64,000 bases of DNA from Oceanospirillum sp047518265 (GCA_047518265.1 JAKZRG010000003.1:1-64000), one strand, 5' to 3'; positions 33,218 to 43,017 are shown, counted from the stretch's first letter. Numbers and translations: made by a program. Notes: a model not told the origin generated them from the sequence alone.

Positions 33218-34006
33218 ATGAGCCAACCTGTTATTTTTGAACTGCGTGATCAAGTTGCCTGGATTACACTCAATCGCCCTCAGGCCTTTAATGCTATGGA
33301 CGCAGAAACTATGCGTTTGCTATCGGATACTGCTAACCAGTGCAGTTGCGATAAGTCGTTACGTGCTGTGGTGATTACCGGCAGTGGTGATAAAGCATTT
33401 TCAGCGGGTGGTGATGTCTCTGCTTTTGCTGATGATCCTGAAAATGTGGATCGCTTACTGATGGATATGACCACTTATCTACACAGTGCTATCTCACGCT
33501 TTGCTCGTTTACCCATGCCCGTGATTGCTGCTGTGAATGGGATGACTGCTGGAGCGGGTTTAGGCTTGATGGCTTGCTGTGATCTGGTTATTGCGGCGGA
33601 TAATGCTAAATTTACCAGTGCCTATACTCAAATAGGATTCTCCCCTGATGGCAGTACTTCTTATTTCTTAACTAAAATTCTTGGTCCTCGCCGCGCTAAG
33701 GAATTTTTTATTACCAATCGAGTTTTAGATGCTGAATTAGCTCTGGATTGGGGCTTAGTCAATAGAGTCGTACCTGCTGAAAAGCTAATGGCTACAGTAT
33801 CTGAATTTGCCAATATGTTAGCTCAAGGGCCGACTCAAGCTTATGGCAATGTAAAAGAATTAGTGGATAACGCTTTAACGGATACTTTGGAATCGCAAAT
33901 GGAAATGGAGGCACGCTCTATTGCTGAATTGAGTAAAACTCAGGATGGCCAAGAGGGGGTGCAAGCCTTTATCCAAAAACGTCCGCCTCAGTTTAAGGGG
34001 GCTTGA
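33218..34006 (+). CDS. Enoyl-CoA hydratase/isomerase family protein
   Basis: A 262-residue crotonase-fold enzyme. The oxyanion-hole segments are SGDKAFSAGGDVSAF and AAVNGMTAGAGLGLMACCDL. The active-site position that is Glu in canonical hydratases falls in AYTQIGFSPDGSTSYFL, which resembles the Asp-containing PaaG-type isomerases rather than classical hydratases. It could therefore act in fatty acid or aromatic acyl-CoA breakdown, but the substrate is unknown. It is a single gene between two terminator-like structures. Confidence 0.88.
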   Translation: MSQPVIFELRDQVAWITLNRPQAFNAMDAETMRLLSDTANQCSCDKSLRAVVITGSGDKAFSAGGDVSAFADDPENVDRLLMDMTTYLHSAISRFARLPMPVIAAVNGMTAGAGLGLMACCDLVIAADNAKFTSAYTQIGFSPDGSTSYFLTKILGPRRAKEFFITNRVLDAELALDWGLVNRVVPAEKLMATVSEFANMLAQGPTQAYGNVKELVDNALTDTLESQMEMEARSIAELSKTQDGQEGVQAFIQKRPPQFKGA

Positions 34007-34055
34007 GTTAGTATTGAGTTAATCAAACTTAACTATTAAGAGCACTTTGATGCAC

Positions 34056-34091
34056 TCAAAGGCCTCTACCGATAAGTGTCGAGGTCTTTGA
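34056..34091. terminator. Hairpin between convergent genes
   Basis: TCAAAG-G-CCTC / GAGG-T-CTTTGA forms an 11-bp stem (one G-T) with an 11-15-nt loop in the 97-nt gap between the enoyl-CoA hydratase and DUF962 genes. There is no T tract, so terminator status is tentative. Confidence 0.45.
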
Positions 34092-34103
34092 GAGGGTGAT
34101 TTA

Positions 34104-34574
34104 TTAGTAAGAGATGCCTAGCTTTTTATAGATAAAGCTTAATAACCAAGCTGGGCCAATCAGTAAAAACTGTACATCCTGAAAGAATGAAGGCTTTTTA
34201 CCTTCAATTTTGTGGCCGATAAACTGAAATACCCAAGCGATGATAAAGAGACAGAGGCTGAATTGCCAAAGAGGAATAAGGATAAACGCTTCAAGTTGTT
34301 GGGTTAGCCAGAAGCAAAAAAGGCTGAAGAGCATCATACCTAGCATTAAGCTTATGGAGAGCCGAGCATAAAATAGCAGCACAGGTATCAATATCAGGCT
34401 GGGCCAGTTTACTCCCTTTATTCCTTTCAGAAACTCAGGTAATGGGATGTTCCACAGTAATCCAATAATGGTGAAAAATATCGCTGGTACCATTAACCAA
34501 TGGATCACCTTGTTTATAGGGTTTTGATGACTTTCGCCGTAGGTATCGAGCCATTGCTGAACGTTGCGGGACAT
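34104..34574 (-). CDS. DUF962 / Mpo1-like membrane protein
   Basis: A 156-residue protein with about four hydrophobic helices and the DUF962 N-terminus: VQQWLDTYGESHQNPINKVIHWLMVPAI. The HxxP/N-x-H pattern (SHQNPINKVIH) and the later FIGHKIEGKKPSFFQD supply the conserved histidines that bind iron in yeast Mpo1, a 2-hydroxy fatty acid dioxygenase. A role in lipid oxidation is therefore possible but inferred. The ATG at 34574 follows AAGAGA; a TTG two codons upstream is also in frame. Confidence 0.88.
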   Translation of the reverse strand: MSRNVQQWLDTYGESHQNPINKVIHWLMVPAIFFTIIGLLWNIPLPEFLKGIKGVNWPSLILIPVLLFYARLSISLMLGMMLFSLFCFWLTQQLEAFILIPLWQFSLCLFIIAWVFQFIGHKIEGKKPSFFQDVQFLLIGPAWLLSFIYKKLGISY

Positions 34575-34771
34575 AATCAATCTCTTGTTTTTTTATTTTG
34601 AATAGAGTTTTTAGTCTATTTTCTCCTGTTTAGCAAATACGGGAAGCTATTTCGGTGGAGGAAAACTTTTATCTCTCTTGGATTCAAGTAATAAGTGCAA
34701 TCCTGTTTTAGCGAGAAGTGCTAACTCCTGATATATTAAATCAGCGGATAATATTTTTGTTTGAGGGCGTT

Positions 34772-35371
34772 ATGACAAAACCTTTTTCACAACCCTGCGA
34801 GAACAATAAGCTTCCCATTGCCAATGTTTTAAAAAAGGCTTTTTCTCAAAGTCATCTAGCGTTGGAAATTGGCAGTGGTACTGGGCAACATGCTGTTTTT
34901 TTTGCTGAACAGTTACCTCATTTAAAGTGGCAGCCGACAGATCAACAGATTTATTTAGAAGGTATTCATCAATGGTTAGCTGATTACTCTGGCGAGAATA
35001 TTCTATCGCCGCTGGAGCTGGATGTGACCCAAGATAAGTGGCCTATCAAGCGGGCGGATGCTGTTTTTAGTGCTAATACCTTGCATATTATGTCTTGGTC
35101 TATGGTTGAGGCTTTTTTTCATGGTGTTCGAAAGGTTTTAAGAAGCGGTGGTGTCTGCTGTATCTATGGACCATTTAATTACGAGGGAGAATACACCAGT
35201 CCCAGTAATGCTCAGTTTGACAAATGGTTAAAGCGCCGAGATCCAGCTAGTGGTATCAGAAATTTTGAGGATGTGGATCGTTTAGCCCGTGAAGCCGGCA
35301 TGTTCTTAGTTGAGGATTACACCATGCCTGCTAATAATCGTTTACTACAATGGCAGATGTTAGATGTGTAA
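34772..35371 (+). CDS. DUF938 SAM-dependent methyltransferase-like protein
   Basis: A 199-residue class I methyltransferase-fold protein. The SAM motif is LALEIGSGTGQHAVFFAEQ and the family block is LKWQPTDQQ; ADAVFSANTLHIMSW occupies the motif IV position. GPFNYEGEYTSPSNAQFD is typical of DUF938. No substrate is known. The ATG at 34772 has GAGGG 4 nt upstream; the frame runs 18 codons further upstream without a ribosome site. Confidence 0.9.
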   Translation: MTKPFSQPCENNKLPIANVLKKAFSQSHLALEIGSGTGQHAVFFAEQLPHLKWQPTDQQIYLEGIHQWLADYSGENILSPLELDVTQDKWPIKRADAVFSANTLHIMSWSMVEAFFHGVRKVLRSGGVCCIYGPFNYEGEYTSPSNAQFDKWLKRRDPASGIRNFEDVDRLAREAGMFLVEDYTMPANNRLLQWQMLDV

Positions 35372-35530
35372 TCGCCCAGTATTGGCTGTTTGATGATGAA
35401 TGGGCAAGATAGATTATTGGGATATGACTTCTGTGGCTTTTCCCTCTTGTTAGGCTAGGGTAGGATTGCACCTAAGCTTGAAGTGATATTGAATTTCTTT
35501 TTTGTTTTCCCTTAACGGATAGGTGCTCTT

Positions 35531-36007
35531 GTGACTCGATTTATTGTCATTGTGATTGTCATTGCCATCGCATTTTTTATTTTTCAGCGTATGTCTAACA
35601 ACAAAAAAGCCTTGGCTGAGAGCAGTCAAGCAGGTCAGGCTTTTTTATCCAGTAATGGACAAGAAGACGGTGTTAAATCTACGGATTCAGGATTGCAATA
35701 CAAGGTATTAGAAGCTGGTACAGGTACGGTTCATCCTAAGGCAAGCGATAAGGTACTGGTGCATTATCATGGTACTCTAATTAATGGTGAGGTGTTTGAT
35801 AGTTCCGTTGATCGTGGTCAGCCTATCGATTTTGGTTTAAGCCAAGTCATTCCTGGTTGGACGGAGGGTTTACAGCTGATGGTAGAAGGCGAAAAGACCC
35901 GTCTGTTTATCCCAAGCCATCTTGCTTATGGTAGCCGCGGTGTCGGTAGTATCCCAGCAGGTTCTACTCTGATTTTTGATGTTGAGTTAATTAAAATTAA
36001 TCCGTAG
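35531..36007 (+). CDS. Membrane-anchored FKBP-type peptidyl-prolyl isomerase
   Basis: A 158-residue protein. An uncleaved N-terminal anchor (FIVIVIVIAIAFFIF, residues 4-18) is followed by a short linker and a single FKBP domain (~50-158). The active-site residues are recognisable in KVLVHYHGTLINGEVFDSSV, VIPGWTEGLQLM and HLAYGSRGVGSIPAGSTLIFDVEL. It would assist folding of proteins at the periplasmic face if oriented N-in. The start is GTG with AGGTG upstream. It is alone, between DUF938 and the GFA gene. Confidence 0.93.
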   Translation: MTRFIVIVIVIAIAFFIFQRMSNNKKALAESSQAGQAFLSSNGQEDGVKSTDSGLQYKVLEAGTGTVHPKASDKVLVHYHGTLINGEVFDSSVDRGQPIDFGLSQVIPGWTEGLQLMVEGEKTRLFIPSHLAYGSRGVGSIPAGSTLIFDVELIKINP

Positions 36008-36211
36008 TTTTTATTATGACCTGTTATGCCGGGCATGACAGGTCGTGATCTGTGTTATCTAATTACTAGCCTCTAATTTTTCTTCTTTAGTTTTCAGCCT
36101 TTATCCCTTTGGCTTTTATTCTTCGCGTGACCCGCCGGTTCCCCTATATCCTTGCTATCAATTTACCTCTGAGGTTTGATGGTGGGTAATAAAAACAAAA
36201 TGAGGTGCAGT

Positions 36212-36634
36212 ATGTCAGAAACCTATACCGGTAGTTGTTTGTGTGGAGACGTAAAATACCAGCTGGAAGGCCCGTTAAAACATTTCCAATACTGCCATTG
36301 TTCTCGCTGTCAGAAGGTGAGTGGTAGTGCGCACTCTGCCAATCTATTTGTGCCGCCAGATCGTTTTGAGTGGTTAAGCGGTGAGGCATCCGTGGGACGT
36401 TTTGAGCATCCTGAAGCCCGTTATTTTGCCTCTTGCTTCTGCAAAAACTGTGGTTCTTCTTTACCTTGGCTAGTACAAGGGGGAGGCAATGTAGTGGTGC
36501 CGGCGGGTACGTTGGATGATGATCTTGAAATCCGTCCGTCACAAAACCTATTTTGGGCAGATCATGCTTGCTGGTATGAAAGCGTGGACCAATTACCTAA
36601 AAATGAAGGTATGCCTGCTCGTAAAAAGTCTTAA
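36212..36634 (+). CDS. GFA (glutathione-dependent formaldehyde-activating/CENP-V) family protein
   Basis: A 140-residue zinc protein with the family cysteines: GSCLCGDVKYQL (residues ~8-19), QYCHCSRCQKVSGS (~30-43) and FCKNCGSSLPW (~80-90). The fold binds structural and exchangeable zinc. Enzymatic roles in this family are mostly unproven, so only the family is assigned. The ATG at 36212 follows GAGGTG. The frame is open 12 codons upstream without a better site. Confidence 0.9.
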   Translation: MSETYTGSCLCGDVKYQLEGPLKHFQYCHCSRCQKVSGSAHSANLFVPPDRFEWLSGEASVGRFEHPEARYFASCFCKNCGSSLPWLVQGGGNVVVPAGTLDDDLEIRPSQNLFWADHACWYESVDQLPKNEGMPARKKS

Positions 36635-36653
36635 TTGCGTTATAAACAAAAAA

Positions 36654-36692
36654 GCCATGTTTGAGTGTGTTCTTACTCAAATATGGCATTTT
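36654..36692 (+). terminator. GFA gene terminator
   Basis: GCCAT-g-TTTGAG / CTCAAA-t-ATGGC followed by ATTTTATT. The HD-GYP stop codon lies 23 nt beyond on the other strand, so it may serve both genes. Confidence 0.75.
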
Positions 36693-36714
36693 ATTGGCGT
36701 CGATTTAGTTATTT

Positions 36715-39579
36715 TTATGCGGGTTCTGGTATAGCGGATAGCTGTTGAATCAGCTCATCCGTTTTTACCTGATCCAGTTGATCTGTTTGTAAGTGATTCT
36801 GCCCATAGGCCATAAACACATCTGTCTTTAATAAGTTTGCGAATAAAACGGGATCAATATGACCGCCTTGGGCCATATTCGTCATAATATTCAAGGCTTG
36901 TGATATCGATTTTGGTTTTTTATACGGTCGATCAGAAGCGGTTAGTGCTTCAAAAATATCGGCAATGGCCATAACTTTTTCCGGTGTCGACATCTGCTCA
37001 CCGGTTAAACCTCTAGGATAACCTTTGCCGTCTATACGCTCATGGTGGTTGCCTGCTATCTGTGGCACTTTTTTCAGGTGTTCCGGTAACGGCAGTGCAT
37101 CGAGCATCATAATGGTGTGCACGATATGTTCATTGATTTTAAAGCGTTCTTCTTCAGTAAGAGTACCAAATCGAATGGACAGATTGTAACGTTCGCCAAA
37201 GTTAAAAGAGTACTCTGGTCGTTGCATATTAAACTGCCAGCGGTTGTTTGGGTCATCTGGAGTGACGGGTGGTTTACGGCCAGGTTTCCAATTGATGATA
37301 TGTTCAGGGCGATTCGCCAATAGTTTCTCTGTGGCTGGCAGCGGGAGGGCCGCTATGCCGGTTAATAGATCAAGTTCATCTTGTGATAGACCGATACGGT
37401 TATCAAAATGTCTTAACCAAGTACGTTCACCTATGGCGTCAATGCGTTTGCATTGCTCTTCATGTGTCGGGATTGCACCCTCATTAATTTGAGCAATAAA
37501 GGTAAACTCTTCCTGTAGCTGTCGTTGTGTTTGTCGCAGCTTTTCTTCCAAAGATTTTTTATCGCCGCCTTGATGGAGTTGCTGCCAAAAATCGATTTCG
37601 GCATCACGCCAAAGGACTTCAAACCGAGTACGGATTTCATGAATACGGTTATAAATCGTCTCCAGTTTAGTTGCTTTATCGATGACATGTTCTTGACTTA
37701 GGATCTTACCGCAGTCATGCATCCAGGCCGCAATTCGGAAGGCTTCTTGTTCCTGTTCGTTCATCTTAAAATCAGCGTAAGGCCCGGTATTCGCCCGGCC
37801 TAATGTCTGAACTAGGTCAACGGCCAATTCAGGTACTCGTTCACAGTGACCACTTGTATAAGGGGATTTGGCATCAATAGCATCCGCTAATAAGCGTAAA
37901 ATACCTTCAATCATGGCTTTTTGGCCATCAATTAAGCGACGAGTTTCAATTGCTACAGCAGCAGAGCCAGAGAGTTGAGCGATAAAGTGTTGTAGGTGAT
38001 CTTTTTTAAGTGCTCGACCAGAGCCTTGGACAATCAATAAACCTTCTAGTTGATTATCCCGTTTACGTAGAGGTGTCACTAGATACTGAGTGCTATTTTC
38101 TAGTTGCCCTAATGTAAGTTCTATAAGCTTTTGATCATCTTTGGCATAGTGTTTCAGTATGGCTGGAAAGACGTCATTTTTCGTTTGGCTGGCCAGTTCA
38201 AAATCTTGTTGCTCTGATCGGTAAAGATAGATAGCTCCATCTTGCATTCCGGTGGCGCTGACGAGGTGTTTTAAAACACCATCAAGCATATTTTCTAAGT
38301 TAGGTTCTCGGTTTAAGGTACTACTGATTAGCTGGAAGTTGTGGATGGTACTGGACATGGAGTCCACTACTTGGCTCAGCTCTTTGGCTTCTCTAATAGA
38401 AGATTTAATCTCAATAGCTTGGTTAAAGTCGAAGTTTGTTAAGGCTCTAACTTGTCGAGTCAGTTGTTTAAAAGAGCGGCCTATCATGGTTGCTGAGTAC
38501 ATCCCAATCATCAGCATAAGAAAAATTAATAATACCGCCCAGGCTATTTGATCATAAATAACCTCTTTTGCTCCGGCTAATAGCTCTCCTTCGGGAACTG
38601 CAACTAATACTCTAATATCCGTTTCAGCGAAACTATTAACCGGTAACCAGAGGGCAAACCAGTCCTGTTCTATCGTATTCACGGGTTTAATAATGTAAGG
38701 GGCTTGTTCTAAATTTGCGAGAATTGTCAGAGGTTCTACGTTAAGTTGTTCGATAGAACTTAAGCGATAGCTATCCCCTTCTTGAACTAACATACGTTCA
38801 GTATCCGTATAGGCTAATACCTTCTTGCTGTTATCGATAACAGCGAGCTCTGTATTTGAGGTCAGCCTTAGATTCGCTAGCTGAGCGGAAAGGTCGGCAA
38901 CAGAGGCGTCCATACCAATAACGTTATGACCCACATGAGCTTGCATTGCCAGAGTGATGCCGATCTCTTTTGTGGTGTAAAACAGATAGGGCGGTGTGAG
39001 CACTTGAGCCTGAGTCTGTTTCGCATCAACATACCAGCCTCGTGTACGAGGGTTGTATTGGTAGTCTGGCTTTTCTTGTTTTAGCAGTAGCTGCAACTGA
39101 TGATCGTAATAGCTCCATTCACCCACCCTTTTACCATTTCTTTCTGTAATGGTTTGCAGCATATATTCTGCGGATTCTGGTACTTGATATTTGTCTTTCA
39201 ATAGCGGATTAAGCTTTCGAATAAGAAAGAACTCACCATTGGTATATCCTGCATAGATGGCGCTGAGTACATCATTGGATTTCAATGTTTCGACCAATAC
39301 AGGTAAACGAGCGGTACGTTGTGTTAGAGTCTTAGCTTGCAGTAGAGGGTCGTGGCTTAATATCTGTAAGGCGCTTTGGGCGGGACCTGTAATACGCTTT
39401 GTGCGTTCATTAATCGTTTGACTGAGTTGTTGAGCGGTTTCAGCTGTGGCCATCAATAATGCTTGCTTATTACTCTGATAGCTCTGAATCATCAGTATCA
39501 GGCTTAAAATAAACATGGCACTGAATATTGCTGTGCCGATGAGTAGCTGTAGCGGGATTCCCTTTTTATGCAGCGGCAT
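36715..39579 (-). CDS. Cache-HAMP-GAF-HD-GYP c-di-GMP phosphodiesterase
   Basis: A 954-residue membrane sensor. TM1 (residues ~10-30, LQLLIGTAIFSAMFILSLIL) precedes a ~310-residue periplasmic double-Cache domain with NPRTRGWYVDAK. TM2 (~345-365) leads to HAMP, GAF (~430-590, ENMLDGVLKHLVSATGMQDG) and HD-GYP. The catalytic set is intact: SGHCERVPELAVDL, WMHDCGKI, HHERIDGKGYPRGLTG and DIFEALTASDRPYKKPK. A ~150-residue insert between HD and GYP (~650-800) is long for the family. It should hydrolyse c-di-GMP in response to a small periplasmic ligand. GGAGAAGG precedes the ATG. A long imperfect inverted repeat lies directly upstream. Confidence 0.93.
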   Translation of the reverse strand: MPLHKKGIPLQLLIGTAIFSAMFILSLILMIQSYQSNKQALLMATAETAQQLSQTINERTKRITGPAQSALQILSHDPLLQAKTLTQRTARLPVLVETLKSNDVLSAIYAGYTNGEFFLIRKLNPLLKDKYQVPESAEYMLQTITERNGKRVGEWSYYDHQLQLLLKQEKPDYQYNPRTRGWYVDAKQTQAQVLTPPYLFYTTKEIGITLAMQAHVGHNVIGMDASVADLSAQLANLRLTSNTELAVIDNSKKVLAYTDTERMLVQEGDSYRLSSIEQLNVEPLTILANLEQAPYIIKPVNTIEQDWFALWLPVNSFAETDIRVLVAVPEGELLAGAKEVIYDQIAWAVLLIFLMLMIGMYSATMIGRSFKQLTRQVRALTNFDFNQAIEIKSSIREAKELSQVVDSMSSTIHNFQLISSTLNREPNLENMLDGVLKHLVSATGMQDGAIYLYRSEQQDFELASQTKNDVFPAILKHYAKDDQKLIELTLGQLENSTQYLVTPLRKRDNQLEGLLIVQGSGRALKKDHLQHFIAQLSGSAAVAIETRRLIDGQKAMIEGILRLLADAIDAKSPYTSGHCERVPELAVDLVQTLGRANTGPYADFKMNEQEQEAFRIAAWMHDCGKILSQEHVIDKATKLETIYNRIHEIRTRFEVLWRDAEIDFWQQLHQGGDKKSLEEKLRQTQRQLQEEFTFIAQINEGAIPTHEEQCKRIDAIGERTWLRHFDNRIGLSQDELDLLTGIAALPLPATEKLLANRPEHIINWKPGRKPPVTPDDPNNRWQFNMQRPEYSFNFGERYNLSIRFGTLTEEERFKINEHIVHTIMMLDALPLPEHLKKVPQIAGNHHERIDGKGYPRGLTGEQMSTPEKVMAIADIFEALTASDRPYKKPKSISQALNIMTNMAQGGHIDPVLFANLLKTDVFMAYGQNHLQTDQLDQVKTDELIQQLSAIPEPA

Positions 39580-39959
39580 GACCTTCTCCGTCGTGGCCAG
39601 AGTGTTTGACCCTAGAGCGTTTTAACTAAGCGCTTTAGGGGAAAACACAGGAATAAAGCATTTCCTTTAGATAGCAGTTACTTTATTAGGTTTTTTATAG
39701 ACACCTTTAAAGGTTTAGGTGGCGTATTCTAGTCTATTTGTTTGATCAATAAAGGGTACTTTGGCCTATTTTCATTAAAATTCTGAACTTATATCTATTC
39801 AAGTAAAGGTATTTCGATATTTTGGCCTGTAGCCAGAGAGTCGACCAATACTTGGTAGAGAAATATCTGTAGAGTACTTGATGACTATTTCTATCTGGTG
39901 ATAGCAGTGCTCCTATTTTAGTATAACTTTTAATGATATTCGTTTTTTTGTGAGGCGTT
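39580..39959. other. Divergent intergenic region with long inverted repeat
   Basis: No gene is visible. At 39602-39648, GTGTTT-ga-CCCTAGAGCG and CGCTTTAGGG-ga-AAACAC form a 16-bp imperfect stem with a symmetrical GA/GA internal loop, 23 nt upstream of the HD-GYP start. The rest is A/T rich. TATAAC (39920-39925) is a possible -10 for the patatin gene, without a clear -35. Confidence 0.5.
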
Positions 39960-40901
39960 ATGAGTACGGCAGTGGAAGCAAAAACGGTTTCTCTCGTATT
40001 GGGGAGTGGAGGGGCAAAGGGTTTAGCGCATATTGGTGTTATTCGTTGGCTAGAAGAGAATAATCTTAAAATTGCTTCTATTTCCGGTAGCTCTGTTGGA
40101 GCTCTCGTGGGGGGGATTTATGCAGCGGGAAAGCTGGATGAATTTGAGCAGTGGGTTCGCGCTATTAAAAAATCCGATATGGTTAATCTGTTAGATATCG
40201 CTTGGGATAAATCGGGTTTGATCAAGGGTGATAAAATTATCAATACCTTGATTGAGTTGGTGGGCGAGCAGCATATTGAAGATCTTCCTATCCCATATAC
40301 GGCAGTCGCATCCGATATTATGGGGGAGAGAGAGGTTTGGTTAAACAGTGGACGTCTATTTGATGCTATTCGAGCATCTATTTCTTTACCGATGTTTTTT
40401 ACCCCTTTTCAACTGCACGGTATGACATTGATTGATGGCGGCGTTTTAAATCCTGTCCCTATTGCTCCCACCTTTGGAGATCGAACGGATATTACTATTG
40501 CCGTTAATCTCGGTGGTGCGGTCGAACGTGAGCGAGAAAGTGTACCCGCCCCAGTTGAATTAGAGGAACCTTTATCCCCTGCACTGCATGAAAAAATCAC
40601 TGGATTTTTTAAAGGCTTGCAGCGCTCCGATAATATACCTTCTGAGCGGGACTGGTCAGCCTATGATGTAGCAAACCAGGCATTTGATGCGATGCAAAGT
40701 ACCATGGCCCGGCAGAAATTGGCTGCTTATCCGCCAGATCTTGTGGTTGAAATTGCACGAAACGCCTGCGGAACTCTAGAGTTTAACCGCGCATCAGAAA
40801 TGATTAGCTTAGGGTATCGGCAGGCTGATAAATGCTTGCGCTCTTTAAGTGCGGAGTCAGACCACCCGGTGATTATTCCGGGTAGCCATGAGATTTATTA
40901 G
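39960..40901 (+). CDS. Patatin-like phospholipase family protein (RssA-like)
   Basis: A 313-residue cytoplasmic-type patatin. It has the glycine-rich oxyanion loop LGSGGAKGLAHIGVI, nucleophile S45 in GSSVG and catalytic D159 in DGGVLNP, i.e. the complete Ser-Asp dyad. Compared with RssA-type proteins of about 300 residues it is full length, with an extra ~40-residue charged insert (VERERESVPAPVELEEPL) before the C-terminal helices. It probably hydrolyses phospholipid or acyl esters. Upstream is a TGAGGCG-type ribosome site. Confidence 0.9.
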   Translation: MSTAVEAKTVSLVLGSGGAKGLAHIGVIRWLEENNLKIASISGSSVGALVGGIYAAGKLDEFEQWVRAIKKSDMVNLLDIAWDKSGLIKGDKIINTLIELVGEQHIEDLPIPYTAVASDIMGEREVWLNSGRLFDAIRASISLPMFFTPFQLHGMTLIDGGVLNPVPIAPTFGDRTDITIAVNLGGAVERERESVPAPVELEEPLSPALHEKITGFFKGLQRSDNIPSERDWSAYDVANQAFDAMQSTMARQKLAAYPPDLVVEIARNACGTLEFNRASEMISLGYRQADKCLRSLSAESDHPVIIPGSHEIY

Positions 40902-41196
40902 GGGAGGGTCAGTATTTGAGTGAAATTTTTATATAACGCCCCCCTCTTCTCTGACGGCTAGCTAAACATATCGGAATACTTTTCTTTAGCTTTGTAGTGC
41001 TATTATACTATTTCTGCTTTTGCTAGGGATTGGCTTAAAGTTAGCGATAGAGTACCTGCTTTCTTACCATTTAAACCACCCTCCCCAATTTAAGCCGTGT
41101 ATCTTAACTTGTAGTCAGGCTGTCATTAATTTTCTTTTGATTGGCTCAGGTCAAGGTCGTTACTAGGATAAGTTTGATTTAAGGAGATTGAGCTCT

Positions 41197-43017
41197 ATGG
41201 CAACACACGTTTTCACTAATGATATACAAAAAATATATATAGCTTATTACGGTCGACCAGCGGATCGAGAGGGCTTGGAGTATTGGCAGCAACGTTTAGA
41301 CGATGTAGGAGGCGATTGGAATGAGATTGCAGGGGCCTTTGCTTCTTCTGATGAATTTGTGGGGCGATATTTTATCTATCCTTACCCAACATCTGAGGAT
41401 CTGATCAATAATATCTATCAGCAGGCTTTTAATCGAGATGCTGATCCTGTGGGCATGGAGTACTACAAGAATCTACTGGATCATCATAACAGTCTAGAGG
41501 AAATAACGACAAGTTTGGAGACACTTGCTATCCGAATTCTAGATGGTGCTCAGGGTGTGGATCTGGACGTGCTGAATAATAAGTTGGAAGTTGCCAACTA
41601 TTACACGGAACAATTAGAAAACAGCAATCAGCAGTATGTTGGCAATGGAGCAGCAAATAAAGCGGCAGAAATGCTGCAAACTGTGTCGCAGGAACCTTCC
41701 ACGGTCGAGCAGCAGAAAAACTTTCTGGTTGATTTTGGTGGTTTTTTGCCAACCGATCCAGATCAATATATAGCACCCGATTTAGATCAGGGGTATCAAA
41801 CCCGTTATGAGTTTGATGGGAATCTTGATGGACAATTAGATGCGGTAGATACCTATACTTTTAACGACAATGATCAAGCAATCAGGGCAGATCTGGACTC
41901 TGATGTAGATGGCCTTATTGATAAAATTATAACATTTGAATACGACGAGCAGGGTTATCTGACAACCCGGTATATTGATAGTGATGCTGATGGCCAGCTT
42001 GATAGTATCACGTATTATGAGTACCAAATGATAGACGGAGGGGATTCACTGGACGAAGATTCCTCTTATTCATATTTCTGGAATACAGAATCTACAAGTT
42101 TTAAGCCTACATATGGCAATGCCAAGGTTGCTCAGATTAAGATTGATAATGACCTTGATGGCACAGCGGATTATATTAGAAACTTTTCTTATACTGATCA
42201 AGGTAAGCAAACGTTATACGAAATAGATAGTGATGCTGATGGTATTGCAGAATATTACTTGGCATATGAGTATGATGAGCAAGGTAATCAGACATTATAT
42301 GAAAGAGATAGTAATGGGGATGGTATTATCGATAACAAGGAAGCTTCTTATTATAATTATGATGCATGGGGTAATCTGATTCGCAAGGAGATAGACTATC
42401 ACGGTGATGGTGTCGTCGACTTTATTTATGTTGCTGATTATGATGGGGCTAGTAATCAGATCTCCTCTAGCAAGGATGTAGATAACGATGGTCAGGATGA
42501 TGAAATTACTATATCTCAATATAATAGTGATGGAAATATAGTCTATTACTCAATGGATGATGATGGTGATGGAGAAATAGACTGGTATAAAGAGTACGAG
42601 TATAACGATGAAGGTCAGGTAGTTTCTGAGGTTGTTAATACGGGATTTGGTATCACTAGTCATACTTATTATGAATATGATGAGGAAGGGCGAGAAATTC
42701 GTAAGTTCACCGATGGCTTATATGAGAAATTTGGCTGGTCAGATGAGCTCATCATACGAGAATACGATCAATTTGGTAATTTAGTTGAGTCTATTTTAGA
42801 TGAAAAAATTGATGGTGAATATGAAGAGTACTCTGCTACTCAGTATGATGAAAGTGGTTTGCAGATAAGTTATAGCAGTTATACCTCCAATCCTCAAAAC
42901 TATGACTCATCGATTGACGGAGAAAAGATAGAGGAGAGGTATGATGATCAAGGGAATCTTATTTTTGTAGGTATTGGTTTAGTTGACGGTCATGCTGATA
43001 TGTTAAGCATTGATTAA
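41197..43017 (+). CDS. DUF4214 protein with Asp-rich calcium-type / YD-like repeats
   Basis: A 606-residue acidic protein without signal peptide. Residues ~5-100 hold two DUF4214 units (YIAYYGRPADREGLEYWQQ and IYQQAFNRDADPVGMEYYKN), a domain common in secreted and surface adhesins. From ~190 to ~480 a ~30-residue unit recurs: an EF-hand/dockerin-like loop (IDSDADGQLD, RDSNGDGIID, MDDDGDGEID, VDNDGQDD) followed by a YD-like strand pair (FEYDEQGY, YEYDEQGN, YNYDAWGN, YEYNDEGQ). It probably folds on Ca2+ outside the cell, perhaps via type I secretion, but no transporter genes are nearby. AAGGAG lies 10 nt before the ATG. Confidence 0.85.
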   Translation: MATHVFTNDIQKIYIAYYGRPADREGLEYWQQRLDDVGGDWNEIAGAFASSDEFVGRYFIYPYPTSEDLINNIYQQAFNRDADPVGMEYYKNLLDHHNSLEEITTSLETLAIRILDGAQGVDLDVLNNKLEVANYYTEQLENSNQQYVGNGAANKAAEMLQTVSQEPSTVEQQKNFLVDFGGFLPTDPDQYIAPDLDQGYQTRYEFDGNLDGQLDAVDTYTFNDNDQAIRADLDSDVDGLIDKIITFEYDEQGYLTTRYIDSDADGQLDSITYYEYQMIDGGDSLDEDSSYSYFWNTESTSFKPTYGNAKVAQIKIDNDLDGTADYIRNFSYTDQGKQTLYEIDSDADGIAEYYLAYEYDEQGNQTLYERDSNGDGIIDNKEASYYNYDAWGNLIRKEIDYHGDGVVDFIYVADYDGASNQISSSKDVDNDGQDDEITISQYNSDGNIVYYSMDDDGDGEIDWYKEYEYNDEGQVVSEVVNTGFGITSHTYYEYDEEGREIRKFTDGLYEKFGWSDELIIREYDQFGNLVESILDEKIDGEYEEYSATQYDESGLQISYSSYTSNPQNYDSSIDGEKIEERYDDQGNLIFVGIGLVDGHADMLSID

